DNA of 64,000 bases. Origin: Polychytrium aggregatum (lineage: Eukaryota; Chytridiomycota; Chytridiomycetes; Polychytriales). Under the pieces are notes generated by a model. That model was not told where the DNA came from, searched no databases, and worked only from the letters and a program-made list of their open reading frames with translations. The stretch lies in assembly GCF_025602895.1 (NCBI RefSeq), contig NW_026516212.1, forward strand, positions 372,001 through 436,000. The letters run 5' to 3'. The position numbers and the translations under genes were made by a program. Numbering within the stretch: position 1 is the first letter of the stretch; the number at the start of each line of letters is the position of its first letter. Of this stretch, positions 1-11,736 are shown piece after piece.

Positions 1-132
1 CCATCCGTCGAACTGATGACCGAAAGGACATTGAGAGCGTACGCGACGGCAATGTCCATGCCACACTTGAGTTGCATCGTCAGTGTGTATATCTCTACTG
101 AGCCTGCAAGGCAAATTCATGTACAAGGCGCA

Positions 133-2968
133 TTAGCGAGGATCACCCAGTTGCGAACGGCGCTCACTCTCAGCATTCCAAAAGTTGCGGCCAGAAGCAT
201 TTTCTCGCCACGCAACAGGTCCTCGGGGCTCATGTACCAAATGTGGTGGCCGCTGATCAGATCCGTCGTCTGTCAACAGACACCTCGGCCCCGGTCCTGA
301 GTTCAGGCAGCCCATACTAGCAGGCCTTGTCAGCAAAACACCCAGCCAAAACGACTTACCAAGCTGCTCTTTCGACATTGGATAGTGATGCTTGAAGTTC
401 GCAAAGAGATCGACGTTGATGCCAGCGTATGCGCTGTCGATACGACCGCTCGCCGGTGTTTGCAGGTGTCGAGATCCATGGGCCATCATGCCCCCCTCGC
501 CTTCGGAAGGGAACGAGGCATGAGCCGGATGCCCCTGCTTCAAGCCGGGCTTCATCATGTGCGGCATGCCCTTGGGAGGGGCCACAGGGTACAAAGCCGG
601 ACCAGCCGAAGGAGCAGTCTGCGCAGCGCCAACCGCACCCGGCTGAACGCCATAGACCATTTCGCCAGGGCCCTTTTGCATCGAGCCGACCAAATGCCCG
701 GCCGCTGGAGAATATGGGAGCTGCGACTGGAAAAGCTGCTGTTGAAGGGGGAAGGCGTGCGGCTGGGGCGTCATCAACGGAAGCGGTGGATGCTGACCGA
801 CCATAGAAGTGTGGACCAACGGTGATGGCACCTGTTGTTGCTGCTGCTGGTGCTGCTGCTGCTGCGGTGTTGATGGTAGCTGCTGTTGCTGCACCAGGCG
901 AACAGGAGTTGAAAATACAGGCGGTGTACCTGGACTTTGTTGTGCAAACTCAGGGGCTGCACCAGGTTGCGTTTTTACATCGGAACGGCCTGGCTCGCCA
1001 AGTCCAGCGACGGCCGGAGGCATCTTGATTCCAGCTGCATTTGCTGATGGTGTGTCCGTCCCGGGAGCTGCGTGCTCGGCGCGATGCTGGATGGAAGCTG
1101 GACCGTGCAAAGCCGATGGATCCATTGTTTGAGGGACGGTGGCAGTGGCGGCAGTGCTCGTTATGACAGGGGATCGACCAAGCACCTCCGCACTTGCGTG
1201 GGAGAGTGCGGGACTTGCAATCTTGGAGTGATCCAGCGGCAGTCCATCTGCATGACTACCGGCGCCGTGAGGATAGGGGCCACCAGAAGCTGCTCCAGCG
1301 CTTGTGACATTGGTGCCTGCTGCCGAAGGTCGACCATGACCAGCAGCAGAGCCCGATGCCGGCTGGGTCCTGTCCACCAATACGTTTGCCATCGCCTGAA
1401 CAGATGCACTCCGTTCGTGAGCTGCCATTAGCTTCTTGTTGCCGAGGATGAACTGCTCAAACTCTCGGAACCAAAAAATATACAGATCCCGGATCTGGAT
1501 CGGCTGAATGGCACGAAGCCCGAGTTTGGACGTGATCAGCGACCAATCGGGTATCTACAGGAACGGCGAGGCAGCCCGTAGGGCAGATGTGGTCAGCAAC
1601 CAAAGCAACCAAAGCAGCCGTGATAGTCGCGGATCAACCTCATCGCTCGCAGGTGTCGGTAGATCGATGGCACGAGACGCTGTGATCCGACCTCGCCACA
1701 TCCTGCCACAGATTCAACCGGTGTGCGAGCTCAGGGGTACAGCCGCGACTTACATGCTCGCAGCCTCCATGACCAATCACGAGCCTGCACAGCAGGTGCA
1801 GATCGACGGTGCATCCTTCAAAGCTGACAAACGAGGTGAATGGCGTCGACTTGCGCTTCTCGAGGATGGCGTATCTCTGCCGCAGCGCCGGATCGGTTGA
1901 TGGTGGCATGACGGTCTCGCTGATGGCCTTTTGCATCCGCTTCCAGAACACGGAAAAGATCCGGTCAAAGTCGGGACGTGCATTGATCGAGGAAATCGAA
2001 AAGCTACGACCGTAGTGTTCGTGCGAACGAGACGGGTCCACATCCCCATGCAGATGAGCGGCAGCCGCAGAATGGCCGGGCTGGCTCGAGGGCATCGCAA
2101 GTTGGGAGGGCTCCGCCGTTTTTGATCCATCCAGAGCGTCGGGGCTTTGCATTGATCTGCTGCCGACCACAGCTTGGTCGTTTGCTTGCTCCAGAACTAC
2201 GCCGTTCGCCTCGGAGGAAGCGACTGCTGCAGGAGGAATACCTGAGCCTGCTAGAGGATCAGTGGCAAAGGCAGGTTGGGCTTCTTTGGGGCAAGGTGAA
2301 CGCGGAGGGAAACCAAGCTTGTTAGATCGCAGAATCCAAGCAATCGATACACCGCCGTTGGATCCGCTTACGCAACGGCCCGCTGCCTTGGAGATCTGAG
2401 TGGCAAGCTCTCGTCCGTCACAACTTGCAGATACCAAGCGAGCGCACACATACCAGCGTTTGGGGGCACACTCGTGATCATTTGGGCGAGTGACGTCTTT
2501 TGTGCCTGAGCTTGGCCTGGCGACGGCCGTTGGTCATGTGGGGAGAGCTTTTGCTGGGTCGACTGCAGCGCTTGCTGGATCCCATGACGGATTTGACTGC
2601 TAAGCGAGCTCGAACCGGCCGAGGTTGCTCCGGGCTGCGACGTCTGAGGCTGTGGAGGGGTATTTTGCGGGGACGGCGAGGGGCGCGACGGCATTTGCGA
2701 TGCAGGGTGACCTGCAATCTGCGCAGGAAGCTGACCTGCCGATTGCTGGGGCGTCGAAGGAGTTTGGAGCTGCTGTGAGCCCATGAGCACGGATTGGACT
2801 CCCGATTGAGCAGCCAAGGCAGCGATGTGAGATGGAGGCTGGCCACCTTGGTGGGCAGATAACTGCCCAGGCTGCGTGGCAGTGTGCTGCAGAGCAGCTT
2901 GAGGATTCTGTTGCAGAAACGATTGCTGCAGCAGCGCCTGTTGTTGTTGTTGCTGCTGCTGTTGTTGT

Positions 2969-3015
<47 letters not shown>

Positions 3016-5277
3016 ATAGGCCTGGCCCGACATCTGCTGCATCTGCTGCATCTGTTGCATTTGTTGCATTTGCTGCATTTGCTGCATCTGCTGCAGCATC
3101 CACGCCGAGTCCATGCGCTGCTGGGGATTTGCCACAAGAGAGCCCGAGAATTGCGAATACTGTGGCTGCTGCTGTGCAATCGAAATCCCGGCTTGGCTTA
3201 CGATGGCAGCGTTGAGTCCTGCAGGGACAGCGCCGGCATAGGGCTTGGCACCTTGGATCTGGCCAAAGGCACCCATGTACGGGGCGCCCCCGGGTCGTAC
3301 ACCTGCAGGCATAGACATGAGCGGGTTCTGGAGCTGCATCTGCTGCAGTTGTTGCATCTGCTGGAGCTGCTGCATTTGCTGTATCTGCTGCATCTGTTGA
3401 AGCTGGAGCTGGTCGTAGGCCTGAGACTGCATCCGAGAGAGGGCATTCTTGTACTGCATCTGCTGGAGCTGGAGTTGTTGGGACTGCTGAAGCTGGAGTT
3501 GCTGGGATTGCTGGAACTGCTGCAGGCTGAGCTGGGGGAATTTTTGAGGGGTGCCGTGCGTGGCAGACGCGGCACTGCCGATCGATGGTCGGAAGGGGAG
3601 ACCAGGACTCTGGGGAAGCGCTTGATTTTGGGCGAGGAGCTGGCTTTGGGCAAGTGACAGGCTCTGGTTGCTGTGTGGAGCCTGACTCTGAGCTGCATTC
3701 GAGGTTTGCATCGTCGCGATGGGGTCCAGAAACTCGCCCTGTCCAGGCGTTGGCGGATTCGATGGGGTTCTCGATGCTGAAGCCGGTTTGGGCGTCTTTG
3801 GGCCAGGAACCTGTGCGAGGGCAAGGCCAAGGTGAGACTAGCGCAAATACAGTATATCATCCGTGCGAGGCAATCAGACTGGCACATGCGCTGGTGCTGG
3901 AGCTGGCTGTACCTGCTGGAGCTGTCCTGTTTGTGACGACCTCTGCATCAAGGCTATGCCTGCCGGGTCGGGGGCAGATATCGGGGATCCGGCAATGAGC
4001 TGTGATGGCGTTGGGCTGGGACTCGAGAAAATCGAGGTCGACAACGCAGGAAGGGTCTGGGGAAGGTGGGATGCGTTGGGCAGGGACATGCTAGCAGGGT
4101 GGACTGTCATTGCTGGGCCTGTCGAGTCAGAAAGCTGGGTGGACGACTGCGAGCCGAGCGGCCGCTGTCCATCTCGGTGCAGCGAATGGCCCAACGCCGC
4201 TGGCTGAGGCTGCGGTGATGAATAGGGATACGGCGACGCCGATCTTGACACATGCGACTGGGCAACGGAATGCATCGCCATGGATGGCCCAGACAGGTCC
4301 TGTTTCGAGGAGACAGGCACGTCACCCTGCGATGACAGGGGAGCTGATGGGTTTGCCGCCGACTTGTGCAGATGTGTTGCCGACGCTGGATCGAGATTGG
4401 CACCATGGCCCCCGGTGAACCAGCCCATCTCCGAGGCTGGCTCCGAGGCTGACGAGCCGGCGAGCGAGGAATGGTTGGACTGGAGGGTGGAGGCTGCTGG
4501 ATCGCCGGGGATATCGGTACGATCGGGAGGGATTGAGTCACCGGCCGATTCATCGATATATCCAAAGAGTGCCGAGTCGTTCAGGAAGTCTGGCACCGCG
4601 GCAGTGTTGCAGGAGAGAACGACCAAGTGGAGCCGTTGTTAGTATCAGAGCCCGGATCGGGAGACAGCACTGAACGATCCAAGAATCGGCAAGCGCCCTC
4701 GCTGATACTGGCCAAAGCCATCAATCCTCGCGGCAAAGCAAGTCCTGGTCCAGGGGAATACCGGGGAACAACCAGGAAGATCCGGGACGAGCAGATATCC
4801 TCACAGACATCCTCACAGACATCCTGGGAGAGAGCGAATGGCCCTGGGTCCCAGGCATCGCTATCCGGCCAGCAGCAGACACAGGAGTTGGTCGTGGTCT
4901 ATCCAGCAACGGCAAATGCTCGCACCTGAACCTAGGCTCTCCCCTGCCGTGCTTGATCCTGTGGGCTGGATGGCGTCGGACGATCCAAACTGTCCGCCCG
5001 TCAGGAAACTGCCCACCGGAATAGGCGGCAGCCGATTGCGCCGCGACATACGATGGCGTAGGCACACAGGAGTTGCGAGGCAGTTAGTTGCGGGGCCATT
5101 CGCAAAGCACCATCACCGAGATGCCCGATCGATCGAACTAATCCAGTGCCGACCCGTCAGCCGCGGCAGCATCTTCTCCTGCACTGCCTGCATCCAACTG
5201 GCCACCATGGCTTACAGCTCTGACTGTAGGATATCGGATGTGTCGTTGAAAAAGGCGTTGGAATAGGACTGGTCCAT
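133..5277 (-). CDS. SWI1: SWI1-like ARID-domain subunit of SWI/SNF chromatin remodeller, Q-rich
   Basis: Multi-exon gene. The first exon (5277-5216) begins MDQSYSNAFFNDTSDI and ends at a GTAAG donor. The next clear coding block (about 4596 to 3880, start FLNDSALFGYIDE) follows a TACTAAC branch point at 4635-4641. A long Q-rich block runs about 3805-2454, including roughly 27 glutamines in a row and QM-repeats. An ARID domain is split by a 199-nt intron (1555-1753). Joining the exons restores the motif TVDLHLLCRLVIGHGGCEH followed by IPDWSLITSKLGL and helix IQIRDLYIFWFREFEQFI. This is the ARID core (V-D-L, GG, W, L-G). The C-terminal part (1428-133) is P/Q-rich. In known SWI1 proteins the ARID subunit binds DNA and the remodeller core in the nucleus. 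The joins at about 5215-4596, 2453-2251 and the last intron near 362 are uncertain, so the true stop may differ. Another ARID protein is possible, but the Q-rich N-terminus favours SWI1. Confidence 0.72.
2936..3110. repeat. CAG/CAA tract: polyglutamine plus QM repeats inside the SWI1-like gene
   Basis: On the minus strand this stretch encodes a run of about 27 glutamines in mixed CAG/CAA codons, flanked by repeated Gln-Gln-Met units. The codon mixture shows a long-lived coding repeat and not a pure CAG expansion. Confidence 0.9.
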
Positions 5278-6996
5278 TGCGGGAAGGGTCGAGACCTGCA
5301 GTGATGCCGATGCCAGACAAGAGAGCGGCCAGGATCCAGATATTAGAATCGCAATCGATCGGACCGATGCGCCTTTGATGGAGGGCCATGCGCGACTCGG
5401 TCGACAGGCCAGCTCATGGATGGAGATGGACCAACGCTTGCTGCAGATCGGCACCCAGGGACCGAGGCGTACCTGGAGGGCCAGGTGCTGGTTTTACTGG
5501 TGGTCGTGGAAGAGCCGAGAGAGAGCCGGGATAGAGCCGGGATAGAGCCGGGATAGAGCCAGCCGGAACAACCGGGCGGACACGCAAGGACGATGAGAAT
5601 GGCAGCAGAGACAGGACAGGACCCACCCCGGGCGAGAAGGACAGATGCAAGAAGTCTCGGCAGGCCAGCGGGCTCGCTGGACGAGGGAGGAGCAGGCGCC
5701 CGTGGCAGAGGACGAGGCCGGGGTTTGGCTGGGAGGGCTGAAACACGAAGATCCCCGGAATCTCGCAAAGCTGCAGCCGGCCCCCAAGCCCGCAGCAGGG
5801 GGTGTGCCTGGCCCGCAGCGGCCGCAGACATACCAAGGACGGAGGAGAAGGATATCGGGAGGCCGGGCCAGGGACGGCGGTCATGAGCCGGGGGGGGTGG
5901 TGGTATGGCCGGTGGGTGTGTTGGACTTGGCGAGGCGACTTGGGCAGTATGCGTCCATCAACCAAAAGGACGAGCCCAAGTCGAGCGCCATAACAGCAGC
6001 GTCTGTGTTTGTGTAGGACGGCCAACTGCCTCTCGGCGCCGCCTGTCGGCGAGGGCGAGGGCGAGGCGAGGCGCTCTCGTGCCGCCAGCGAGGCGGGATG
6101 GTTGTGCTATCGCCGCCGCTGTCTGTGTCTCGGCCGTCTCGCCGGCCTGTCTCGTCTCTGCTCGTGGCTGCTCTCGCTCCCGGACCACGCTCTCGCTCTC
6201 CTCGCCCGGCTTTTGCGTTTTTTGGGTGTCTGGCGACCCGTTTTGGCGTGATGAAACGCGGCGCCTGGTCATCAGCATCGGCAGTATGGGACCAACAACA
6301 TCACCAACACCAACAACATCAATAACATCACCAACAGCATCGGCAGCATCGGCAGCATCGACAGCATCGGCAGCGTCGGCGATCATCCATGCCGATAGCC
6401 CCGCGCGGCTTGGGCCACCCAAACAGCCCTGTGCACCAGAATGCGGCACGGCACAAATCGCCAGGGCCCTGGATCCAGTGGCCAGTCCCAGCCCCAGCAC
6501 CGCCCATCATCCATCGACCCCTGTATGTCGCCGTCCGACGCACTGGCAACCCACCTGTGCCGCCCCGGGTGCCCGGCCTTGCTGTGGTCCGATCACCAGA
6601 AGCAGCCACAGCGATCATGGCGATTGTGCACACAGACGGCCACATGACGCCGCTCATCCAGCATCAGGGCAGGCACAATCCACCGGGCACAACCCACCGG
6701 GCACATGCCCAGCCAGAAGCAGCGCCCACGGCCGGGCATGCGCCGGGAATGGAGCATGCGACGGCGCTGTGTCGCTGATGGCCGATTGCCAACGGAGCGA
6801 CGCCGGCATTGGTGTGGGTGGAGCAGCGACAGGACAGGCAGCGGCAGGCCCGGTGTGCCCAGAAGCCAAAGAAGTAAAGACCGAGCCTGTTGCACACACC
6901 GCTCTGCAGAGCCCTTCGTCTCGATCGCTCTTCTGGTCCTCACGCCGACCCAGCTCCCCCAACCGACCCACCACCCAACGACTGCCGCCACAGCCA
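5278..6996. other. Intergenic region between divergent SWI1-like and PhzF genes
   Basis: GC-rich, low-complexity DNA without a convincing gene. It holds three to four copies of a GGGATAGAGCC-type unit near 5525-5565, CAACA/CATCA-type repeats near 6290-6345 and CAGCATCGG repeats near 6345-6380. The long open frames here have biased composition and no recognisable domain. It probably contains the promoters and 5' leaders of the two divergent genes. Confidence 0.5.
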
Positions 6997-8300
6997 ATGT
7001 CACTGGAATATGTAAGCCATCGGCTCGCAGCAGCCCTCAGCAGCGCAGTTGAGAGTCGTTGCCGTGGCATGTCTCACTCAGCCCACGGAACATCTCCCAG
7101 ACCATCGTCGACACATTTCTGCCCTCGCCCGGCACTGCCTTTGCGGGAAACCCAACGGCCGTCGTCCGGATCGTCTCGAGCGCGGTCTTCCCGCCTGACT
7201 CTGTTCTGCAGGCAATTGCCATGTAAGTCTGGATCAATCGCCACCCCAAAAACCATGGCCCGATCCGTCAGCTAAAGCCCGGGGCGACCTCTTTCTTCGC
7301 ACCCCACAGCGAGTTCAACACGGCGGCAACGACCTTTGTGATGGAGCATCCCGATTCCACCACCGGCCTGCCCGTATACTCGATCCGGTGGTTCACGCCC
7401 CAGTACGAGATCATCCGATTTTGCGGTCACGGCACCATGGCTGCCTCTCACTGCGTTTTCAGCCAGACCGCCATTGGCGACGATGTCGACCGCATCCAGT
7501 TCGTTGCTGGCAACCAGGAGCGCTACTTTACCCATCGACGAGGACGGCAGTTTGAGTTTGAGTTCCCGGCCTACGTCGTCGAGGAACTCTCCCCCGATGA
7601 GACCCAAACGCTCCGATCCGTTGTCCTGCGTTCCTGTCCCGCGTTGTCGGCAGCCGACCTGCTCCACATCTCGGTCAGCAACGGCCGACGGGATATCCTT
7701 GTGGAGATCGCCAATGACGTCGACCTCGGCGGCCTGCACGTCAACTGCTCGGTCCTGGTGAGTGCATGACCGGGGTGAATGGAGGCCCGGTGCGGTGGAA
7801 CAATGCGAACCAGCATCTTGGCCATGCCAGAGATCAGACGCCGGTCTGGACCGCACATCCGAACTAGTGGCGGACTGATCCGAGAGCGAGCGCAAGTGCA
7901 CATTCAAATCACTCAAGTCCCTTACGGCTGTCGCCTCCCACCGATGCAGGAGTCTGTCGAGCAAACCCGGATGACCTTAACCAATACTTGGAAGAACGGA
8001 TCCGTGCCAGAGGCCGACATCTGCTCGAGGGTGTTCTACAAAACCGGAGAAAATCCCGTCTGCGGCGTTGCGCATTCGTCGCTGGCCGTGTACTGGTCGC
8101 CCAGGCTCGGCAAGACCAGTCTGGTGGCCTTCTCTGCCTCGGCACGTCGGGGCCGGCTCGAAGTCAGTCTCGACACCGCGCGGCATATGGTGGCTCTGCG
8201 GGGCCTCGCAGGCTCCGTCATGACCGGCACCATCCTCTTGAATTGGACGTGTACCGACCAGTATGCCCGAAGCCAGCACAAGGTTGTACTCGAAAAGTGA
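6997..8300 (+). CDS. PhzF-family (phenazine biosynthesis-like) protein, four exons
   Basis: Exons 6997-7011, 7101-7222, 7310-7757 and 7950-8300 join in frame through GTAAGC, GTAAGT and GTGAGT introns. The first exon codes only for MSLEY. The mature protein reads TIVDTF..FAGNPTAVV, then EFNTAATTFV, then the family motif IRFCGHGTMAASHCVF (usual CGHATLAAAH). The second lobe carries ENPVCGVAHSSLAVYW, equivalent to EDPVTGSAHCALAPYW. This two-lobe diaminopimelate-epimerase-like fold is typical of PhzF proteins, which isomerise small metabolites in bacteria. Most eukaryotic members have no known substrate. The catalytic Glu position (GNPTAVV region followed by EFN) is present. Length, about 311 aa, is near the family norm. 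The last residues after GTILLNW are less certain, and a further splice there cannot be excluded. Confidence 0.82.
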
Positions 8301-8625
8301 TGTGGTGAGGGAGAACAGCTCCGTCTGCGACATGGGGGCATTGTGTCGGTCAGCTGCATCGCACGAGCACGGATGTCTCGGGGATATCGACCACAGGTTT
8401 CTCATCAGCGACGGAGACACGAGGAGACGCTGATATTGGGAGTTACATGGGCGTCCGCAAAGGTGTCCAGATACAATACAGGAATATAAGATGCAACTGT
8501 CCTGGTTCGGACGCAAATAGATCGGCAAAGCCGAAGAGCACCTCCACAGAGGCGCACATGAGATCGGGGAACAACAGCAACATATCTATCAAAGAGAGAA
8601 TCCACCCAATGGCCGACTAAACGAA

Positions 8626-9824
8626 TTAGCGGCTCTTGTCAAACTCGATGGTGACGCTGCCAGCCGGGGCGGCGTGGACGGCCTCGATGATGCCAGTGCA
8701 CTCGGGGCAGCGAGTGGCCTTGATCGGGATGCTGGTTTGGTGGACGCAACAACGTGAAGAGTACAGACACCGGATGGGCGCAGAGATGAGTAAGTACCAA
8801 ACACAGCTCCATCAGGAGCGACTGCATGGCGGACGCTAGGTTAGGCAACAGCGACATCGCCATGATCGCCATAAACAGACATAGCTCGGGAGCCCGGGGG
8901 CTCATCGGCACCCGGGACCAGCATCGGACAAGTCACTTACTCCTTCGTGCAGTAGGGGCACTCCTTGGTCTTGGGGTCCTCGACCTTCTTGCGGATAAAG
9001 GCGGCGGTGTAGACCTTGAGCAGGAAGAACAGGATGATGGCCGTCAGGATAAAGTTGATGATGGTCATGAGGAAGTTGCCCCAGTTCCAGGTGACGGCGC
9101 CAGCCGAGTGGGCCTGAGTGGTGGTGTTGTAACGGAGACTGATCGGAAGGTCGCGGCAGCCAGGCGTCGCAGGTGGGCATCGGAAGATGATGAAGCTTTG
9201 ATCGAGCTGGCTCTCTGAAAGGGGATAAAATGCCGGAAATCAATGAATGCCGCATTGGTAGCCGAAGCCGCAGCAGCAGCAGCGATGCCACACCCAACGA
9301 GCGTGCGATTCACAGGGGGCAGTTGCAGTATGAGTCGCACAGAGCAATGCGTTTTTGATCGGCTACATACGGGTGGCCAGAGCAATGACGGGCGAGATGA
9401 TGTCTGTTGGAAGCGACACGGGAAATGCGTTAGCAGACGCACATTCGCTTTGCATGAATGCAAGCACGCCGAATCGAATCGAATCGAATTGACGGGTTGC
9501 CGAACTGGCATCCGCTTGGAGAGTGTGCGCCTGGTCGACACAATACGTACCGGTGACAAAGGAGGTGACGATTGCGGTAAAGGCTCCACCGATGATGATA
9601 CCGACCTGTGCAGAGCAGCGCGGGCTGTTAGCTCTCGGGGGCACCTGGCGATCGAGTATCGGGCGACGACGGCATGTTGCTCATGGTGGAATACTTACGG
9701 CCAAGTCAATGACGTTGCCGCGGGAAATGAAGGCATGGAAGTCCTTCCAGACGCTGTTGACGGCCTGGACGCCCTTCACGGCGCCAGCCTTGGTGGCCTG
9801 GGCAGCTTGCTTGGCCTTATCCAT
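8626..9824 (-). CDS. Large-conductance mechanosensitive channel (MscL family) with C-terminal zinc-ribbon-like tail
   Basis: Five exons: 9824-9699, 9605-9551, 9403-9371, 9214-8941 and 8731-8626. All joins keep the frame. The protein begins with a short Ala/Lys helix, then WKDFHAFISRGNVIDLAVG, the MscL N-terminal/TM1 signature, followed by IIIGGAFTAIVTSFVTDIISP. The external loop LDQSFIIFRC... leads to GAVTWNWGNFLMTIINFIL, the conserved start of TM2. The C-terminus has CPYC and CPEC pairs (CPYCTKDIPIKATRCPECTG), which look like a treble-clef or zinc-ribbon pair. MscL is a pressure-gated pore that releases solutes on osmotic downshock. It is mostly bacterial but known from some fungi. For a zoospore without a wall it could act as an osmotic safety valve (inference). 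Membrane location, plasma or mitochondrial, is not decided by the sequence. Confidence 0.9.
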
Positions 9825-10260
9825 AGCGACAGATTGAAGCGGGAGAGAGGAGTTGGAGCGAAGGGAAGACGGGAGATGTGTCGAGAGGGACGGGATGCAG
9901 CAGGAATCGGCGAGCCTCCAGGCTTTATGGCAAAGAAAGAGAAAAGAGGCAGCCGTGCGGCGCGCAGCTGTGGGCGTGTCTGGCGTGGCACCTGTGCAAG
10001 CCGAGGACGTGTTTCTGTCGCACAATATCAGGCACCGCGTCCACAGAGGCATATGGGCCTTGACGGCGCCCGCTGTACTGTGGAGCACTGAGCAGTGCTG
10101 TCCGCGCTGTGTCCGAGTGCGCTGGACTGTGCTGTGTTGGCGCAGGGTGCTGCGCACTCCATTCCCTGTGTGGGGGAGGCGAATCAGTCCATGTCACCGC
10201 CCCGCACCACAGCCTTGTGCGCGGCGCGCGTGGCTTGCGCTCCCTTGTGCCAAAGTCACC

Positions 10261-10349
10261 AGCCCTAGCAAGCCCCCGCCAGCCCTAGCAAGCCCCCGCC
10301 AGCCCTAGCAAGCCCCCGCCAGCCCTAGCAAGCCCCCGCCAGCCCTAGC
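10261..10349. repeat. 20-bp tandem repeat
   Basis: Four perfect copies of AGCCCTAGCAAGCCCCCGCC followed by a partial fifth copy. It lies in the GC-rich spacer between the MscL and Tim44-like genes (9825-10575), which otherwise shows no gene. Confidence 0.95.
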
Positions 10350-10575
10350 GACCCCTCGCGTGCCCTGCGCAGCGCCGTCTATGAATTTCATTTGGGTCCG
10401 CAGCACGCCCTCCCGAATCGCTCTTTTCGGCTGTCCTGATCTCTGCCAAACCCAGCCCGTCGCTGATCCCTCTGCATCGCTGATCCCGGCCCATCGAATC
10501 GATCTTGGCCAGCTCGCCAGTCAGCCAGCTCGCTGATCCGCCTCCCGCAAGCCGATCCCCATATCACCAGCAGGC

Positions 10576-11736
10576 ATGCTTCTGCGGATTACCCGGCCGC
10601 TGCGGTCGACACATGCCTCCCAATCCGAATGGGTGCGCAGAATCGCTGCTCCAGTCTCCCGTCTGTCGTCGACCACCTCGGCATTGTCCTCAAAAGCCCC
10701 TTCAGCGTCCAGCGCCGACGGCGATGCCGAGCCGCAGCCAGCCAACTCGTCTGCGTCCGCATCTGCATTTGCATCTGCATCTGCAGCCCAACTCGAATCG
10801 TTCGCCTCGCAGCCCTCGGAGCGGCCCGAGCCGTCGCCTCAGCCCGATGTCGCTGCCGCCCGACCCGCAAAGCCGGCGACACCCTTTGGATTCTCCTCCT
10901 TCACGTTCCCGCTCCCAAGTCTCTTCAACAAGGAAAAGTCGGTGCAAGCACAGGTCATGGACTATCCCTGGCTGCTAAGCACGGCACCGCCGCGGCAAGA
11001 ATCGCCGACAGTGTGGTCTGTCCTCAAAGAGAAGCACTTCCTGGCCCTTGGCATCGAGCGCGCAAAGAAGCACTTGCACTATCCCGCCTACGACTTCCCC
11101 ATGATTTTCACCGAAGACATCGAGCCCGTCGTCACCAACCTCTTTGCGACACTCTCGGATCGTAACTGCTCCGAGGAGACGCTGCAGCCCGTGATGATCC
11201 GCGCACTGGTCGATCGATTCCTGCCAGCGTATCGTGCCATGCAGGAGAAGGGTCAGCGAGTCGAGTTTGTGCTTTGTGGAAAGCCCGTCGCCTCGGTCAC
11301 CGGACTGCACTTTACATACGGCCCGTACCCAGCCCCGCCGGACTATGTGACGCAGCACTGGTGGAATTTTCTGACACTGATGGTTCCCGAGGAGGACGGC
11401 CTCTACCAGTCGCACTCGCAGTACAAGGCCCTCATGCAGCGCGCGATGGACGACGGCGTATACATGAAGATCAACTGCCGAGTCAAGTGCGACCTTGAGT
11501 TTATTCTCTGGGACAAGAACGACATTCCTCTGGTCCGTGACCGGCGGCAGCGGGTCGATATTCAGTTCATCAGCCCTCACTTTACGCCCTGGGACGAGAT
11601 CTTTGATACCGACGACGCCGGCAAGTGGCATCTGAAGTGGGCTTGGCGTGTCTCGGATATTGACGACATGATCAAGGCACAGCAGCCCCCCGTTTCGACC
11701 AACATCCAGATCGACTGGCGCTCGCGGCAGTTCTGA
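10576..11736 (+). CDS. Mitochondrial Tim44-like domain protein (MBA1/mL45-like), copy 1
   Basis: Single-exon gene of 386 aa. The N-terminus (MLLRITRPLRSTHAS...) is Arg/Ser-rich and lacks acids, so it resembles a mitochondrial presequence. Residues about 30-110 are Ser/Ala/Pro low complexity. The conserved part follows from about residue 130. The C-terminal half (KINCRVKCDLEFILWDK...WHLKWAWRVSDIDDM) has the strand pattern and closing W-x-(I/V)-x-D-(I/L)-D of Tim44-like domains, as found in MBA1 and mitochondrial ribosomal protein mL45. Those proteins link ribosomes to the inner membrane or take part in import. The assignment to this family is from pattern only. The gene faces a related gene on the other strand. 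Confidence 0.5.
   Translation: MLLRITRPLRSTHASQSEWVRRIAAPVSRLSSTTSALSSKAPSASSADGDAEPQPANSSASASAFASASAAQLESFASQPSERPEPSPQPDVAAARPAKPATPFGFSSFTFPLPSLFNKEKSVQAQVMDYPWLLSTAPPRQESPTVWSVLKEKHFLALGIERAKKHLHYPAYDFPMIFTEDIEPVVTNLFATLSDRNCSEETLQPVMIRALVDRFLPAYRAMQEKGQRVEFVLCGKPVASVTGLHFTYGPYPAPPDYVTQHWWNFLTLMVPEEDGLYQSHSQYKALMQRAMDDGVYMKINCRVKCDLEFILWDKNDIPLVRDRRQRVDIQFISPHFTPWDEIFDTDDAGKWHLKWAWRVSDIDDMIKAQQPPVSTNIQIDWRSRQF

Noticed and set aside
2884-3657. Leu-rich plus-strand frame that looks like a membrane protein
   Set aside because: The poly-Leu run is only the complement of the polyglutamine codons of the SWI1-like gene.
5905-7275. 456-codon plus-strand open frame upstream of the PhzF gene
   Set aside because: Composition is low-complexity (Thr/Ser/Pro/Ala), no domain is visible, and it overlaps PhzF exons 1 and 2 in a different frame.
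10261-10349. 20-bp repeats as a possible telomere-like or CRISPR array
   Set aside because: No spacers, no telomere motif; simple tandem repeat.
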